From the NCBI RefSeq assembly GCF_900215505.1, contig NZ_LT907844.1, positions 558,001 through 622,000 on the forward strand: a stretch of 64,000 nt of DNA. Direction: 5' to 3'. Origin of the DNA: Cohaesibacter sp. ES.047. Its GTDB lineage: Bacteria; Pseudomonadota; Alphaproteobacteria; Rhizobiales; Cohaesibacteraceae. Of the stretch, positions 7,410 to 15,658 are shown one piece after another (the first letter of the stretch is position 1; each line of letters opens with the position of its first letter). A program made the position numbers and the translations under genes. Under the pieces are notes generated by a model. That model was not told where the DNA came from, did no database searches, and worked only from the letters and a program-made list of their open reading frames with translations.

Positions 7410-9215
7410 TCAGTTGTCCATCTTGAGGGCAGCAATGAAGGCTTCCTGCGGGATCTCCACCTTGCCGAACTGACGCATCTTTTTCTTACCCGCCTTCTGC
7501 TTTTCCAAAAGCTTGCGCTTTCGCGTGGCGTCACCGCCATAGCATTTCGCCGTCACATCCTTGCGCATGGCCGAGATGGTCTCGCGTGCGATCACCCGCC
7601 CGCCGATGGCAGCCTGAATGGGGATCTTGAACATATGGCGCGGAATGAGATCCTTGAGCTTTTCGCACATGGATCGGCCACGCATTTCGGCCTGCGAGCG
7701 ATGAACGAGGATCGAGAGGGCATCCACCGGCTCGTCATTGACGAGGATGGACATCTTGACCAGATCACCGGCGCGATAATCGGCCAACTGGTAATCAAAG
7801 CTGGCGTAGCCTTTGGAGATCGATTTGAGGCGGTCATAGAAGTCGAACACCACCTCGTTGAGCGGCAGGTCATACTGGACCATGGCGCGCGAGCCGACAT
7901 AGGAAAGATCGGTCTGAACGCCGCGCCGCTCCTGACAAAGCTTGAGGATAGCGCCGAGATACTCGTCCGGGGTCATGATGTTGGCCTTAATCCAAGGCTC
8001 GCGGATTTCGCGCACCTTGACCACATCGGGCATATCGGCGGGATTGTGCAGGTTGATATGGCTGCCGTCGGTCAGCTCCATCTCATAAACCACGCTCGGT
8101 GCGGTGGCGATGAGATCGAGGTCAAACTCGCGGCTGAGACGCTCCTGAATGATTTCCAGATGCAACAGACCAAGGAAACCACAGCGGAAGCCGAAGCCGA
8201 GCGCTGCCGACGTTTCCATCTCGAAGGAGAAGCTGGCGTCATTGAGGCGTAGCTTGCCCATGGCGGCGCGCAGATCCTCAAAATCATTGGCATCGACCGG
8301 AAACAGGCCGCAGAAGACCACAGGCTGGGCCGGGCGGAAGCCAGGCAGCATGTTTTCGCAAGGGCGCTTCACATGGGTGATGGTATCCCCGACGCGGGTG
8401 TCAGCCACTTCCTTGATCGAGGCGATGAGGAAACCGATTTCACCCGGGCCGAGCACCGGAATATCGGTCATCTTGGGCCTGAAAATGCCGATGCGGTCCA
8501 CATCATAGGAGGCATCGGTGCCCATCATGCGGATGCGATCGCCTTTTCTGAGTTCGCCATCCATGATGCGGACGATGACCACGACGCCAAGATAGGTGTC
8601 ATAGTAGCTGTCGACCAGCAGGGCCTTGAGCGGCGCTTCCCTGTCCCCTTCCGGGGCAGGAAGGCGGGTAACGATGGCTTCGAGGGTTTCCTTGACCCCG
8701 ATGCCGGACTTGGCGCTGGCCTCGATGGCTTGAGAAGCGTCGATACCGATCACATCCTCGATCTGTTCGCGCACCCGATCCGGTTCTGCGGCTGGCAGGT
8801 CGATCTTGTTGAGGATCGGCACGATCTCGTGGTCCTTGTCGATGGCCTGATAGACGTTGGCCAAGGTCTGTGCCTCGACCCCTTGTGAGGCATCGACGAC
8901 CAGAATGGAGCCTTCGCAGGCAGCCAGCGACCGGCTCACCTCATAGGCAAAGTCAACATGGCCCGGCGTATCCATCAGATTGAGAATGTAGGTCTTGCCG
9001 TCGTCAGCCACATATTTGAGCGAGACGGTCTGGGCCTTGATGGTGATGCCGCGTTCCTGCTCGATATCCATGCTATCGAGCACCTGTTCACGCATTTCGC
9101 GCTCGCTCAAGCCCCCGGTGAGCTGAATCAGCCGGTCGGCGAGCGTGGACTTTCCATGATCGATATGGGCGATGATGGAAAAGTTGCGGATGTTGTTGAA
9201 AGTCTGTTTGGTCAT
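7410..9215 (-). CDS. lepA: Elongation factor 4 (LepA), back-translocating GTPase
   Basis: A 601-residue translational GTPase. N-terminal motifs G1 [16 protein letters not shown]3 DTPGHVDF and G4 NKIDLP are intact, followed by the EF-G-like domains II, III and V and the LepA-specific C-terminal domain ending [20 protein letters not shown]. The length is within a few residues of the usual 597-600. It acts on the ribosome during initiation or under ionic stress. It stands alone here, with the DUF2799 gene converging from the left and a TRAP gene upstream on the same strand. Confidence 0.98.
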   Translation of the reverse strand: MTKQTFNNIRNFSIIAHIDHGKSTLADRLIQLTGGLSEREMREQVLDSMDIEQERGITIKAQTVSLKYVADDGKTYILNLMDTPGHVDFAYEVSRSLAACEGSILVVDASQGVEAQTLANVYQAIDKDHEIVPILNKIDLPAAEPDRVREQIEDVIGIDASQAIEASAKSGIGVKETLEAIVTRLPAPEGDREAPLKALLVDSYYDTYLGVVVIVRIMDGELRKGDRIRMMGTDASYDVDRIGIFRPKMTDIPVLGPGEIGFLIASIKEVADTRVGDTITHVKRPCENMLPGFRPAQPVVFCGLFPVDANDFEDLRAAMGKLRLNDASFSFEMETSAALGFGFRCGFLGLLHLEIIQERLSREFDLDLIATAPSVVYEMELTDGSHINLHNPADMPDVVKVREIREPWIKANIMTPDEYLGAILKLCQERRGVQTDLSYVGSRAMVQYDLPLNEVVFDFYDRLKSISKGYASFDYQLADYRAGDLVKMSILVNDEPVDALSILVHRSQAEMRGRSMCEKLKDLIPRHMFKIPIQAAIGGRVIARETISAMRKDVTAKCYGGDATRKRKLLEKQKAGKKKMRQFGKVEIPQEAFIAALKMDN

Positions 9216-9305
9216 GAAAGCGCTTATACCCTTGCTCTCTTCCTGAGAGAAGAGGCTTTTTGATGCCTATGTCATGGCTTGCGGCAAATATCCAGCGCGA
9301 AAATG

Positions 9306-9332
9306 AAAAACCCGACCACAAAGGCCGGGTTT
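9306..9332 (-). terminator. Terminator of the TRAP binding-protein gene
   Basis: Inverted repeat AAACCCG...CGGGTTT, read on the minus strand as a hairpin followed by a T-rich stretch (TTTTTCATTTT). It lies 50 bases after the stop of the dctP-like gene and before lepA. Confidence 0.75.
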
Positions 9333-9381
9333 ATGCAATTTATCTTCGATTCGAAGACCAATTCGCGTTAGCAGGCTCGCG

Positions 9382-10488
9382 TCAGACCTGCTCGAGCGCC
9401 ATCTTGCGGGTACGCAGGGCTTCCCACTCGGCTTTCATATGGTAGTCGTTGCAAAGCGCGCGGAAGTCGACGAAGCTCTTGTAGATTTCGCCAGCCAGCG
9501 GTGAGCTGTCAGCGATTTCCTTGACGACAACATCGGATTCCTTGGCCAGAGCCATAACAATATCATCCGGCAAGGCACGGACGGTCACGCCCTCTTTTGC
9601 TTTCAGTGGACCGAAGGAGGCAGCATTGTTGTAGGCAAAGTCGGCCATGGTTTCCATCGAGGTAGCCCGTGCGGCTTCCTTGACAATGAGCTGAATGTCT
9701 TCCGGCAACGCTTTGAGTTTTTCAGTGTTGACGATCACCTCAAGTCCGGCACCCAATTCATGGAATGCAGGCATGTAATAGTTGCCAACGACTTTATAAA
9801 GGCCAAAGGCCATATCGTTCCATGGGCCGACCCATTCAGCGGCATCAATCGTGCCGGACTGCAGCGCAGAGAAAATATCGGTCGGCGGCAGCATCACGAC
9901 AGACGCACCCAGACGGCGCAGAACTTCACCGCCCAGACCGGCAATGCGCATCTTCAGACCCTTGAGGTCTTCGAGGGTTTTGATTTCCTTGGCGAACCAG
10001 CCAGCTGCCTGGGTGCCAGATGCACCGGCATAGAAGGGCGTCACACCGAACGGTGCGTAGGCCTTGTCCCAAAGCTCCTGTGCGCCACCGAAATATAGCC
10101 ACGCCGCATGCTCAACCTGGGTGAGGCCGAAGGGTACACCAGTGAAGAAGTGAAAGGCGGGATCCTTGCCCTGCCAGTAATAGGACGTCGCATGGCCACA
10201 TTCGGCCGCGCCGCTCGAGACGGCATCAAACACTTCAAGCGGCGGGACGAGTTCGCCTGCACCATAAACTTTAATGGTCAACCGGCCATCGGTCATCTTG
10301 GTGACCTTTTCGGCGAAACGGACGCCATTGACCCCCACTCCGGGCACCTGCTTGGGCCAGGACATGGCCATTTTCCAAGTGATGTTTTCCTGTGCCCTGA
10401 CGATGGTTGGACTTGCAAGCCCTGCAGCTCCCCCCGCGGCCAATCCAGTAAGCACCGAACGGCGATCAATCGATCCTGATTTACGCAT
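9382..10488 (-). CDS. TRAP transporter substrate-binding protein, DctP/TakP-like (solo)
   Basis: A 368-residue periplasmic binding protein with a Tat signal (DRRSVLTGLAAGGAAGLASP, cleaved after about residue 32). It shows the DctP family pattern AMSWPKQVPG, the substrate-coordinating arginine in LKMRIAGLGGEV, and GTIDAAEWVGPWNDMAFGLYKV, which resembles the alpha-keto-acid binder TakP. It should capture an organic acid for a TRAP permease, but no dctQ/dctM gene lies nearby, so the permease partner must be elsewhere. Shine-Dalgarno AGAGGT precedes the ATG. The substrate is inferred. Confidence 0.92.
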   Translation of the reverse strand: MRKSGSIDRRSVLTGLAAGGAAGLASPTIVRAQENITWKMAMSWPKQVPGVGVNGVRFAEKVTKMTDGRLTIKVYGAGELVPPLEVFDAVSSGAAECGHATSYYWQGKDPAFHFFTGVPFGLTQVEHAAWLYFGGAQELWDKAYAPFGVTPFYAGASGTQAAGWFAKEIKTLEDLKGLKMRIAGLGGEVLRRLGASVVMLPPTDIFSALQSGTIDAAEWVGPWNDMAFGLYKVVGNYYMPAFHELGAGLEVIVNTEKLKALPEDIQLIVKEAARATSMETMADFAYNNAASFGPLKAKEGVTVRALPDDIVMALAKESDVVVKEIADSSPLAGEIYKSFVDFRALCNDYHMKAEWEALRTRKMALEQV

Positions 10489-10771
10489 TTATATTTACCT
10501 CTGACTAAAATGAAATGGTTGTGGACGTTCGGATTTCCTCCCGTTGAGCGCATGCTTGCACGAGGCCCATTTCGGTTCAAGAGGGAGCGACATTTTGCAG
10601 CTCAACTTTTCGCAAACCATTGAGCTATTGTACACTTCCGGCAGGCAGAGGCCCCTCGTACCAGTCTTTTGAACTGTCGGCTCTGAAATTTTGTGCGCCC
10701 CTTTACCATTCTGAATTAACTTGCAAAACTTTTGATCTTCTGACAAATAACACTGAATTGCCAAATAATAT

Positions 10772-10789
10772 TTTGCGAAATACCGCAAA
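10772..10789 (+). promoter_or_regulatory. Inverted repeat upstream of the Lrp-type gene
   Basis: TTTGCG (10772-10777)-AAATAC-CGCAAA (10784-10789), a perfect 6-bp palindromic arm pair directly abutting the Shine-Dalgarno AGGGAGG of the regulator gene. A candidate autoregulatory operator. The rest of the 315-base divergent region with the TRAP gene is AT-rich with no other clear element. Confidence 0.45.
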
Positions 10790-10803
10790 GGGAGGCCTCA
10801 GCC

Positions 10804-11295
10804 GTGCCGCGCAAAAGCTCCAAGCTTGATCGCATCGACTTGCGAATTCTGGATGAACTGCAGAAAAATGCCCGGATTACCAACAAGGCCCTCTCGGAAA
10901 AAGTCGGGCTGTCGCCCAGCCCCTGCCTGCAGCGTGTGAAGAGGCTGGAAGATATCGGTTTGATCAGCGGGTATCTCGGCCTGATCAATCTGGAGCAGTT
11001 GTGCCGCCACGTGACCGTTATGGCGACCATCACGATCAGAGATCATGATCACTCCATCTTCTCGACGTTCGAGAAGGCTATCTCGGAGCTGCCCGATGTG
11101 GTCGAATGCCTCAAGATGAGCGGCTCCTTTGACTATCTGGTGCGCTTCGTCTGCACCGACATCCAGCGGTATCACGCCGTGACGGAAGACCTGCTCGTGC
11201 AGGTTGGCGGGAAAATGCAGATTGCCAGCCATGTCGTTCTCGACCAGACGAAACAATATTGCGGTGTCGCACTTGAAGAGTTGGTGCACGGATAA
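10804..11295 (+). CDS. Lrp/AsnC-family transcriptional regulator
   Basis: A 163-residue protein. The helix-turn-helix lies at about residues 9-58 (LDRIDLRILDELQKNARITN, LSPSPCLQRVKRLE), followed by the ligand-binding RAM domain (residues 70-150; VMATITIRDH, DVVECLKMSGSFDYLVR). Feast/famine regulators of this type sense amino acids and control metabolism or transport. GTG start with a strong Shine-Dalgarno (AGGGAGG, 8-base spacing). It is divergent from the solo TRAP gene, which is a plausible target, though nothing in the sequence proves it. Confidence 0.93.
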   Translation: MPRKSSKLDRIDLRILDELQKNARITNKALSEKVGLSPSPCLQRVKRLEDIGLISGYLGLINLEQLCRHVTVMATITIRDHDHSIFSTFEKAISELPDVVECLKMSGSFDYLVRFVCTDIQRYHAVTEDLLVQVGGKMQIASHVVLDQTKQYCGVALEELVHG

Positions 11296-11423
11296 AAGTG
11301 CCCTATACGGTTTTTTACTAATTGTTCAAAACTGGAATTTCTATTCTTGTATGTTCAGGTCAAGTTTTTAACGTGATGTTGATCTGGTTCAAAGATGATC
11401 AACATCAGATCTTGTAAGTGATA

Positions 11424-11443
11424 TTGCAAGTCATTCTCATGCA
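11424..11443 (+). promoter_or_regulatory. Fur-box-like operator upstream of feoABC
   Basis: TTGCAAGTCATTCTCATGCA contains the core TCATTCTCA of Fur-type sites and is partly palindromic (TGCA ends; about 11 of 19 positions symmetric). It lies 72 bases before feoA, suitable for iron-dependent repression. Rhizobiales may use Fur/Mur, Irr or RirA, so the identity of the regulator is open. Confidence 0.5.
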
Positions 11444-11515
11444 CGTATTCCTCTGTTGGCGGGGCCAGCCGTCTTTGAGGGGAGTTCGCGGCGACAATCA
11501 CTGCGGAGTACCTCT

Positions 11516-11755
11516 ATGACTGCCACTTTGAGTGAAATGAATGTAGGAGATCACGGTCGTATCGTACGGCTCGAGGTCGGCAACCAATCCTACAAGCAAC
11601 AATTGCTGGCCATGGGGCTGACGCGTGGTGCGGAAATCACCATCCTGCGCGTGGCTCCCCTGGGTGATCCTGTCGAGATCAGGGTGCGAGGCAGCGCGTT
11701 GTCGTTGCGTCGCTCCGATGCGATGGGTGTTCAGATCGAAGCCTGCGCTTCCTAG
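11516..11755 (+). CDS. feoA: Ferrous iron transport protein A
   Basis: A 79-residue SH3-like cytoplasmic protein. Conserved features are the N-terminal VGDHGRIVRLEV, QQLLAMGLTRGAEITILRVAPLGDPVEIRVRGSALSLR (given here in pieces: LLAMGLTRG, APLGDPVEI, SALSLRRSDA). It assists FeoB in Fe(II) uptake. ATG 11516 has GGAG at 11504-11507; the open frame back to 11456 has no better start. Followed after 94 bases by feoB in the same operon. Confidence 0.93.
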   Translation: MTATLSEMNVGDHGRIVRLEVGNQSYKQQLLAMGLTRGAEITILRVAPLGDPVEIRVRGSALSLRRSDAMGVQIEACAS

Positions 11756-11849
11756 AGCCAAAGCCTTTTACAACACCTTTTCCTTCTGGCAATCCGACCG
11801 GTGCTGTTGTGCGCTGCGGGTTTCCCTTGTCCGATTTCTGGTTGATATC

Positions 11850-14177
11850 ATGACCCCATTCCGTCTCGCCTTCGCAGGCAATCCCAATTGCGGCAAAACC
11901 ACTCTTTTCAATGCCCTGACCGGTGAACGACACCGCGTCGGCAACTGGCCCGGTGTGACGATCGACCGGAAGGAGGGCGGCTTCAGCCATGAGGGCGCTT
12001 CCTATGTGGTTGTTGATCTGCCTGGCACCTATTCCCTCGACACCGGCTACAACAGCGGTCTGGATGAGGCTATCGCCCGGGATTATATCCTGACGGGCGA
12101 AGCTGATCTGGTCGTCAATGTGGTCGATGCAAGCAACCTCGAGCGCAATCTATACCTCACCACGCAACTGCTCGACATGCGCGTGCCCATGGTGATTGCG
12201 CTGACCAAGACCGACAGTGCCCGACGAAATGGCATGGAGATCGACACCCGGGCGCTGTCTGAACGGTTGGGCATGCCGGTGGTTGCCCTGTGTCCGAGAG
12301 ATCCGTCAGGACTGAAAACGCTCAAGGATGTGATCAGCGCGGCGGTGGGCCGCAGCGACGTCAGTCAGGTTTCCATCCCCTATCCCGAAGCCATCGAAGA
12401 GGCCCTCCCGTCACTCATCAATGATGTGAGCGCCTCGGCAAAGCGGTCAGAGGTGGATGCTCACTGGCTGGCCATCAAGGCACTGGGCGGCGACAGCAAG
12501 GCGCTGTCTTTTCTTGACGAACCAGCAAGGGCAAAACTTGATGCCCTACTCGAACATCTGATCAATGAAAGCGGTGATGACGCGGATCTACTCATAGCCG
12601 ATGGACGCTATGGCTTTGCCAACGGTCTTGCGCAGTCCGTTACGCACCACATCGGGCGCCTGACCAAGACATGGACCGAACGGATCGACAGTGTCATTCT
12701 CAGTCGGATTTTTGGCATTCCGTTCTTTCTGGTCATCATGTATCTGATGTTCCTTTTGACGATCAATTTTGCCAGTGCCTTCATCGATTTTTTCGATATT
12801 CTCGCCGGCACGCTGCTGGTCGATGGTCCGGCACATCTGATGGCGCTGATCGGTTTTCCCGAATGGATCATTGCGATGCTTCCCAACGGCATCGGGGTGG
12901 GCATCCAGACGGTCGCGACCTTCATCCCGGTTGTCGCCTTTCTCTTCCTGTTCCTCACCTGTCTTGAAGACAGCGGCTACATGGCGCGAGCCGCCTTTGT
13001 CGTGGACCGGGCCATGTGCTCCATAGGTCTGCCGGGCAAGAGTTTCGTTCCGATGCTTCTGGGCTTTGGCTGCACGGTGCCTGCCGTGATGGCGGCCCGA
13101 ACCCTTGATAACGAACGCGACCGGATCGTGACGGCGATGATGGCCCCCTTCATGTCCTGTGGTGCGCGCCTGCCTGTCTATGCCCTGTTCGCTGCGGCCT
13201 TCTTTGCGTCTGGCGGCCAGAATCTGGTCTTCCTTCTCTATATCGTGGGGATCCTGTTTGCGATCTTCACCGGCCTTGTGCTCAAGAAAACGATCTTCGG
13301 CGGCAAGGCCCTGCCCTTCATCATGGAACTGCCACCCTATCAGTTGCCGAGCCTGCGCTCTGTGCTGATGCGGACCTTTGATCGTGTAAAAACCTTCATT
13401 ATCGATGCCGGACAGGTCATCGTGGCGGTTGTCTTCTGCCTCAGCCTGCTCAATGCCATCGGCACTGACGGTAGCTTCGGGCATGAAGACAGCGATCATT
13501 CCATTCTGGCCGAGATTGGCAAAAGCCTGACGCCGGTGGTCGAACCGCTCGGCATCCACGAAGATAACTGGCCCGCAACGGTTGGCCTCTTCACCGGGAT
13601 CTTCGCCAAGGAAGCAGTTGTGGGCACCCTCAACTCGCTTTACAGCCAGATCGACGTGGCCGAGGGAGACGGGGAGGAAGAAGCCTTCAACTTGCTCGAT
13701 GGCATCGGGTCCGCCTTCGCCTCGATCCCGGTCAACCTGCTTGACGCGATGAGCAATCTGGCAGACCCGCTCGGCCTTAATATCGGGGATGTCTCCAGCT
13801 TTGACACCGCAGCTGCGGAGCAGGAGGTCGACAGCAAGACCTTCAGCGCCATGGTGTCACGCTTCGATGGCAAGACCGGCGCTTTTGCCTACCTGTTGTT
13901 GGTCCTGCTCTATACCCCTTGTGTCGCCGCGTCGGCTGCTCTCTTCAGGGAAGTGGGGCGCCGTTGGGGGACGTTTGCCATGGGCTGGACAACCATGCTG
14001 GGATATTGCGCCTCGGTGCTGGCCTACCAGATCGGAACCTTCGCCAGCCACCCGACCCAGTCGACGGTCTGGGTCTTCTCGATCCTTGCGTTCCTCACCG
14101 TGGTCATCGGCTTCATGCACTATCTGGGGCACCGAACCTCCAATACCTCCAAATCCGTTGTGGAGATGCCGCTATGA
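11850..14177 (+). CDS. feoB: Ferrous iron transporter B
   Basis: A 775-residue inner-membrane Fe(II) permease. The N-terminal G domain has G1 GNPNCGKTTLFNAL, G2/switch NWPGVTIDRKEG, G3 DLPGTYSLD and G4 TKTD. The membrane part carries the two Gate motifs with conserved cysteines (LGFGCTVPAVMAART and MAPFMSCGARLPVY) and a C-terminal Gate-like segment (LLYTPCVAASAALFRE). The longer frame from 11625 runs through feoA in another register, so the start is ATG 11850 (MTPFRLAFAGN). Its stop overlaps the next start as ATGA, so translation is coupled to the FeoC-like gene. Confidence 0.97.
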   Translation: MTPFRLAFAGNPNCGKTTLFNALTGERHRVGNWPGVTIDRKEGGFSHEGASYVVVDLPGTYSLDTGYNSGLDEAIARDYILTGEADLVVNVVDASNLERNLYLTTQLLDMRVPMVIALTKTDSARRNGMEIDTRALSERLGMPVVALCPRDPSGLKTLKDVISAAVGRSDVSQVSIPYPEAIEEALPSLINDVSASAKRSEVDAHWLAIKALGGDSKALSFLDEPARAKLDALLEHLINESGDDADLLIADGRYGFANGLAQSVTHHIGRLTKTWTERIDSVILSRIFGIPFFLVIMYLMFLLTINFASAFIDFFDILAGTLLVDGPAHLMALIGFPEWIIAMLPNGIGVGIQTVATFIPVVAFLFLFLTCLEDSGYMARAAFVVDRAMCSIGLPGKSFVPMLLGFGCTVPAVMAARTLDNERDRIVTAMMAPFMSCGARLPVYALFAAAFFASGGQNLVFLLYIVGILFAIFTGLVLKKTIFGGKALPFIMELPPYQLPSLRSVLMRTFDRVKTFIIDAGQVIVAVVFCLSLLNAIGTDGSFGHEDSDHSILAEIGKSLTPVVEPLGIHEDNWPATVGLFTGIFAKEAVVGTLNSLYSQIDVAEGDGEEEAFNLLDGIGSAFASIPVNLLDAMSNLADPLGLNIGDVSSFDTAAAEQEVDSKTFSAMVSRFDGKTGAFAYLLLVLLYTPCVAASAALFREVGRRWGTFAMGWTTMLGYCASVLAYQIGTFASHPTQSTVWVFSILAFLTVVIGFMHYLGHRTSNTSKSVVEMPL

Positions 14178-14413
14178 TCCTGTCTGACGTCAATCGCTAC
14201 GTGGCTGAACGCGGAGAAGTCACCGCCATCGACATTGCCCTGCATTTCGGGGTCGCCCCCGATGCCCTCAAGGGTATTCTCGACATGCTGGCCGCCAAGG
14301 GGCGCATCCGCCCCATTGCGCCGGATGCTGTGCCGACCTGCGGCAAGACCTGCTGTAGCTGTGCGGTGAGCGGCTGCGAGCCGGAACGGTGGGAAAGCGT
14401 CAAACGCGCCTAG
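14174..14413 (+). CDS. feoC: FeoC-like winged-helix protein with a Cys cluster
   Basis: A 79-residue protein whose start overlaps the feoB stop (ATGA). Residues 1-48 form a winged-helix pattern (ILSDVNRYVAERGEVTAIDI, PDALKGILDMLAAKGRI). The tail has cysteines at 56, 60, 61, 63 and 68 (CGKTCCSC...GC), resembling the Fe-S loop of FeoC. FeoC proteins regulate or stabilise FeoB. The gene converges with, and overlaps by 14 bases, the nucleotidyltransferase gene on the other strand. The symbol is by context plus domain pattern. Confidence 0.8.
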   Translation: MILSDVNRYVAERGEVTAIDIALHFGVAPDALKGILDMLAAKGRIRPIAPDAVPTCGKTCCSCAVSGCEPERWESVKRA

Positions 14414-15065
14414 AGGTGATCCGCAAGGGTTCCTCGCTATCCCAATCCAGCACCTTGAGTTCAGGCCAGAGGCGCAGCATGCGCTCGGCCTTTTCTCTAT
14501 AGTGGGTGCGATTGGTCGGGAGCTTGCGGCAGGGACGGATGGTCAGGGAGAAAATGTCGGCCAGACCGTAGGGCGCTGCAACCGAAATTTCGCCATCCTC
14601 TTCAAGGCGCACCGCCACGGCGTGGGTGGTGCACATGTAATTCTCCAGACTCTCATCCGTGTTCTGAAGTTCGGGATAGGGGCCGCCAAAGCGCTCGGGA
14701 TACCACAGATGCACGCGCGCCTGATTGCGCACCTCAATGCGGCCTTGCCATTGAGCTAGGCTCTCTTCCACACGGCGGATCACGGCATCTTCTGCCTCAT
14801 AAGAGCGGTCCGATGCATCAAAATAGGCGACGTCATAATCCTTGATGCCGTGGCCCTGTGGCCGATTGGTCAGGCGGTTCCAGACAGTCTGATAGAGCGC
14901 GCCGGAGACAAGCCGCCAGTCTGGCAGCGCCAACGCCCTCAAGCCAGCCAGAAGCTCCATAAGCTGATCATCCTGACGGATGATCTGGACAAGCAGGCTG
15001 CGTCTCTGCTCTTCGTTCATCGCCTCGGAGGTTTCGCTGTTTCGAACAACAAACGGACTTTCCAT
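14400..15065 (-). CDS. DUF925-type nucleotidyltransferase family protein
   Basis: A 221-residue protein. The motif VSGALYQTVWNRL...GIKDYDVAYFD places a Gly-Ser/Ala helix before the acidic pair Asp-x-Asp, as in the DUF925/NTP_transf_6 group of minimal nucleotidyltransferases. Further conserved patches are ARVHLWYPERFG and DESLENYMCTTHAVAVR, plus the C-terminal GLADIFSLTIRPCRKLPTNRTHYREKA. The substrate is unknown. ATG 15065 is used; an internal ATG 16 codons later (MNEEQRR) fits the family start equally well. Confidence 0.85.
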   Translation of the reverse strand: MESPFVVRNSETSEAMNEEQRRSLLVQIIRQDDQLMELLAGLRALALPDWRLVSGALYQTVWNRLTNRPQGHGIKDYDVAYFDASDRSYEAEDAVIRRVEESLAQWQGRIEVRNQARVHLWYPERFGGPYPELQNTDESLENYMCTTHAVAVRLEEDGEISVAAPYGLADIFSLTIRPCRKLPTNRTHYREKAERMLRLWPELKVLDWDSEEPLRITSRRV

Positions 15066-15193
15066 GCCAGCCTCTTCTCATCAGATCATGACGTGAGCAG
15101 GGTCATCGATTCTTGCCCATTTGGCAAAGAGGAGATGCCGATATCACCAAATATTCCCCGCTTGGCATATGCCAGCAAAAAACGGGCCTTCAG

Positions 15194-15586
15194 CTATCGG
15201 TCGAGCACTTCAAGCAAGCGAAAGCGCTCGCACACCAGTGTCATATCTTCAGAAAACCCGCCGTTGCGGTCGAAATAGTCCCTATGCCCTTGCCGCCAAT
15301 GGTCATAGGAGAGATCGCCCTCCCCTTCTGCGCGGGCAAAGGATTCATCGACCGCATCAAAACGGCAAATGGTCACATCGACGGTTTCAATGACCGCAGC
15401 GGGCCGCTGGCATCCATCGAGAAGGATATATTTGTCCCCCACATTGGGCAGTGGAATATTGTCCTTTTCCATCGATTGAAGGGACTCGCAGGACGCTGTT
15501 TTCTTGCCCTCTATTATCAGAGCAAGAAGTTGGTCGGCCAATTCGGGCGTGTCGCCCATTGCATAGGAATCAACAATGTCATGCAT
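15194..15586 (-). CDS. ASCH-domain protein
   Basis: A 130-residue protein with the ASCH fold (PUA-like RNA-binding domain). Typical features are the N-terminal ELADQLLALIIEGKKTASCES, then VGDKYILLDGCQRPAAVIETVDVTICRF cut here into VGDKYILLDG and AAVIETVDV, and the terminal HRDYF/LVCERFRLLE. Some ASCH proteins hydrolyse modified nucleosides; here the role is unknown. It lies between the DUF925 gene and the pheT terminator, on the same strand. Confidence 0.85.
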   Translation of the reverse strand: MHDIVDSYAMGDTPELADQLLALIIEGKKTASCESLQSMEKDNIPLPNVGDKYILLDGCQRPAAVIETVDVTICRFDAVDESFARAEGEGDLSYDHWRQGHRDYFDRNGGFSEDMTLVCERFRLLEVLDR

Positions 15587-15614
15587 GCTTCACCCCGCCA
15601 AAGTCAGAAAAAGG

Positions 15615-15646
15615 AACCCCGCGATCTTCATGAACCGCGGGGTTTC
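15615..15646 (-). terminator. Terminator downstream of pheST
   Basis: AACCCCGCG (15615-15623)/CGCGGGGTT (15636-15644), a 9-bp GC-rich stem with a 12-base loop, 13 bases past the pheT stop. Read leftward it is followed by CC and a short T-poor run, so strength is uncertain. Confidence 0.7.
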
Positions 15647-15658
15647 GAGTTGTTTCGA

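Noticed and set aside
12588-13559. Long minus-strand frame opposite feoB
   Set aside because: It is the antisense shadow of the feoB coding sequence, rich in His, Gln and Arg, with no protein features.
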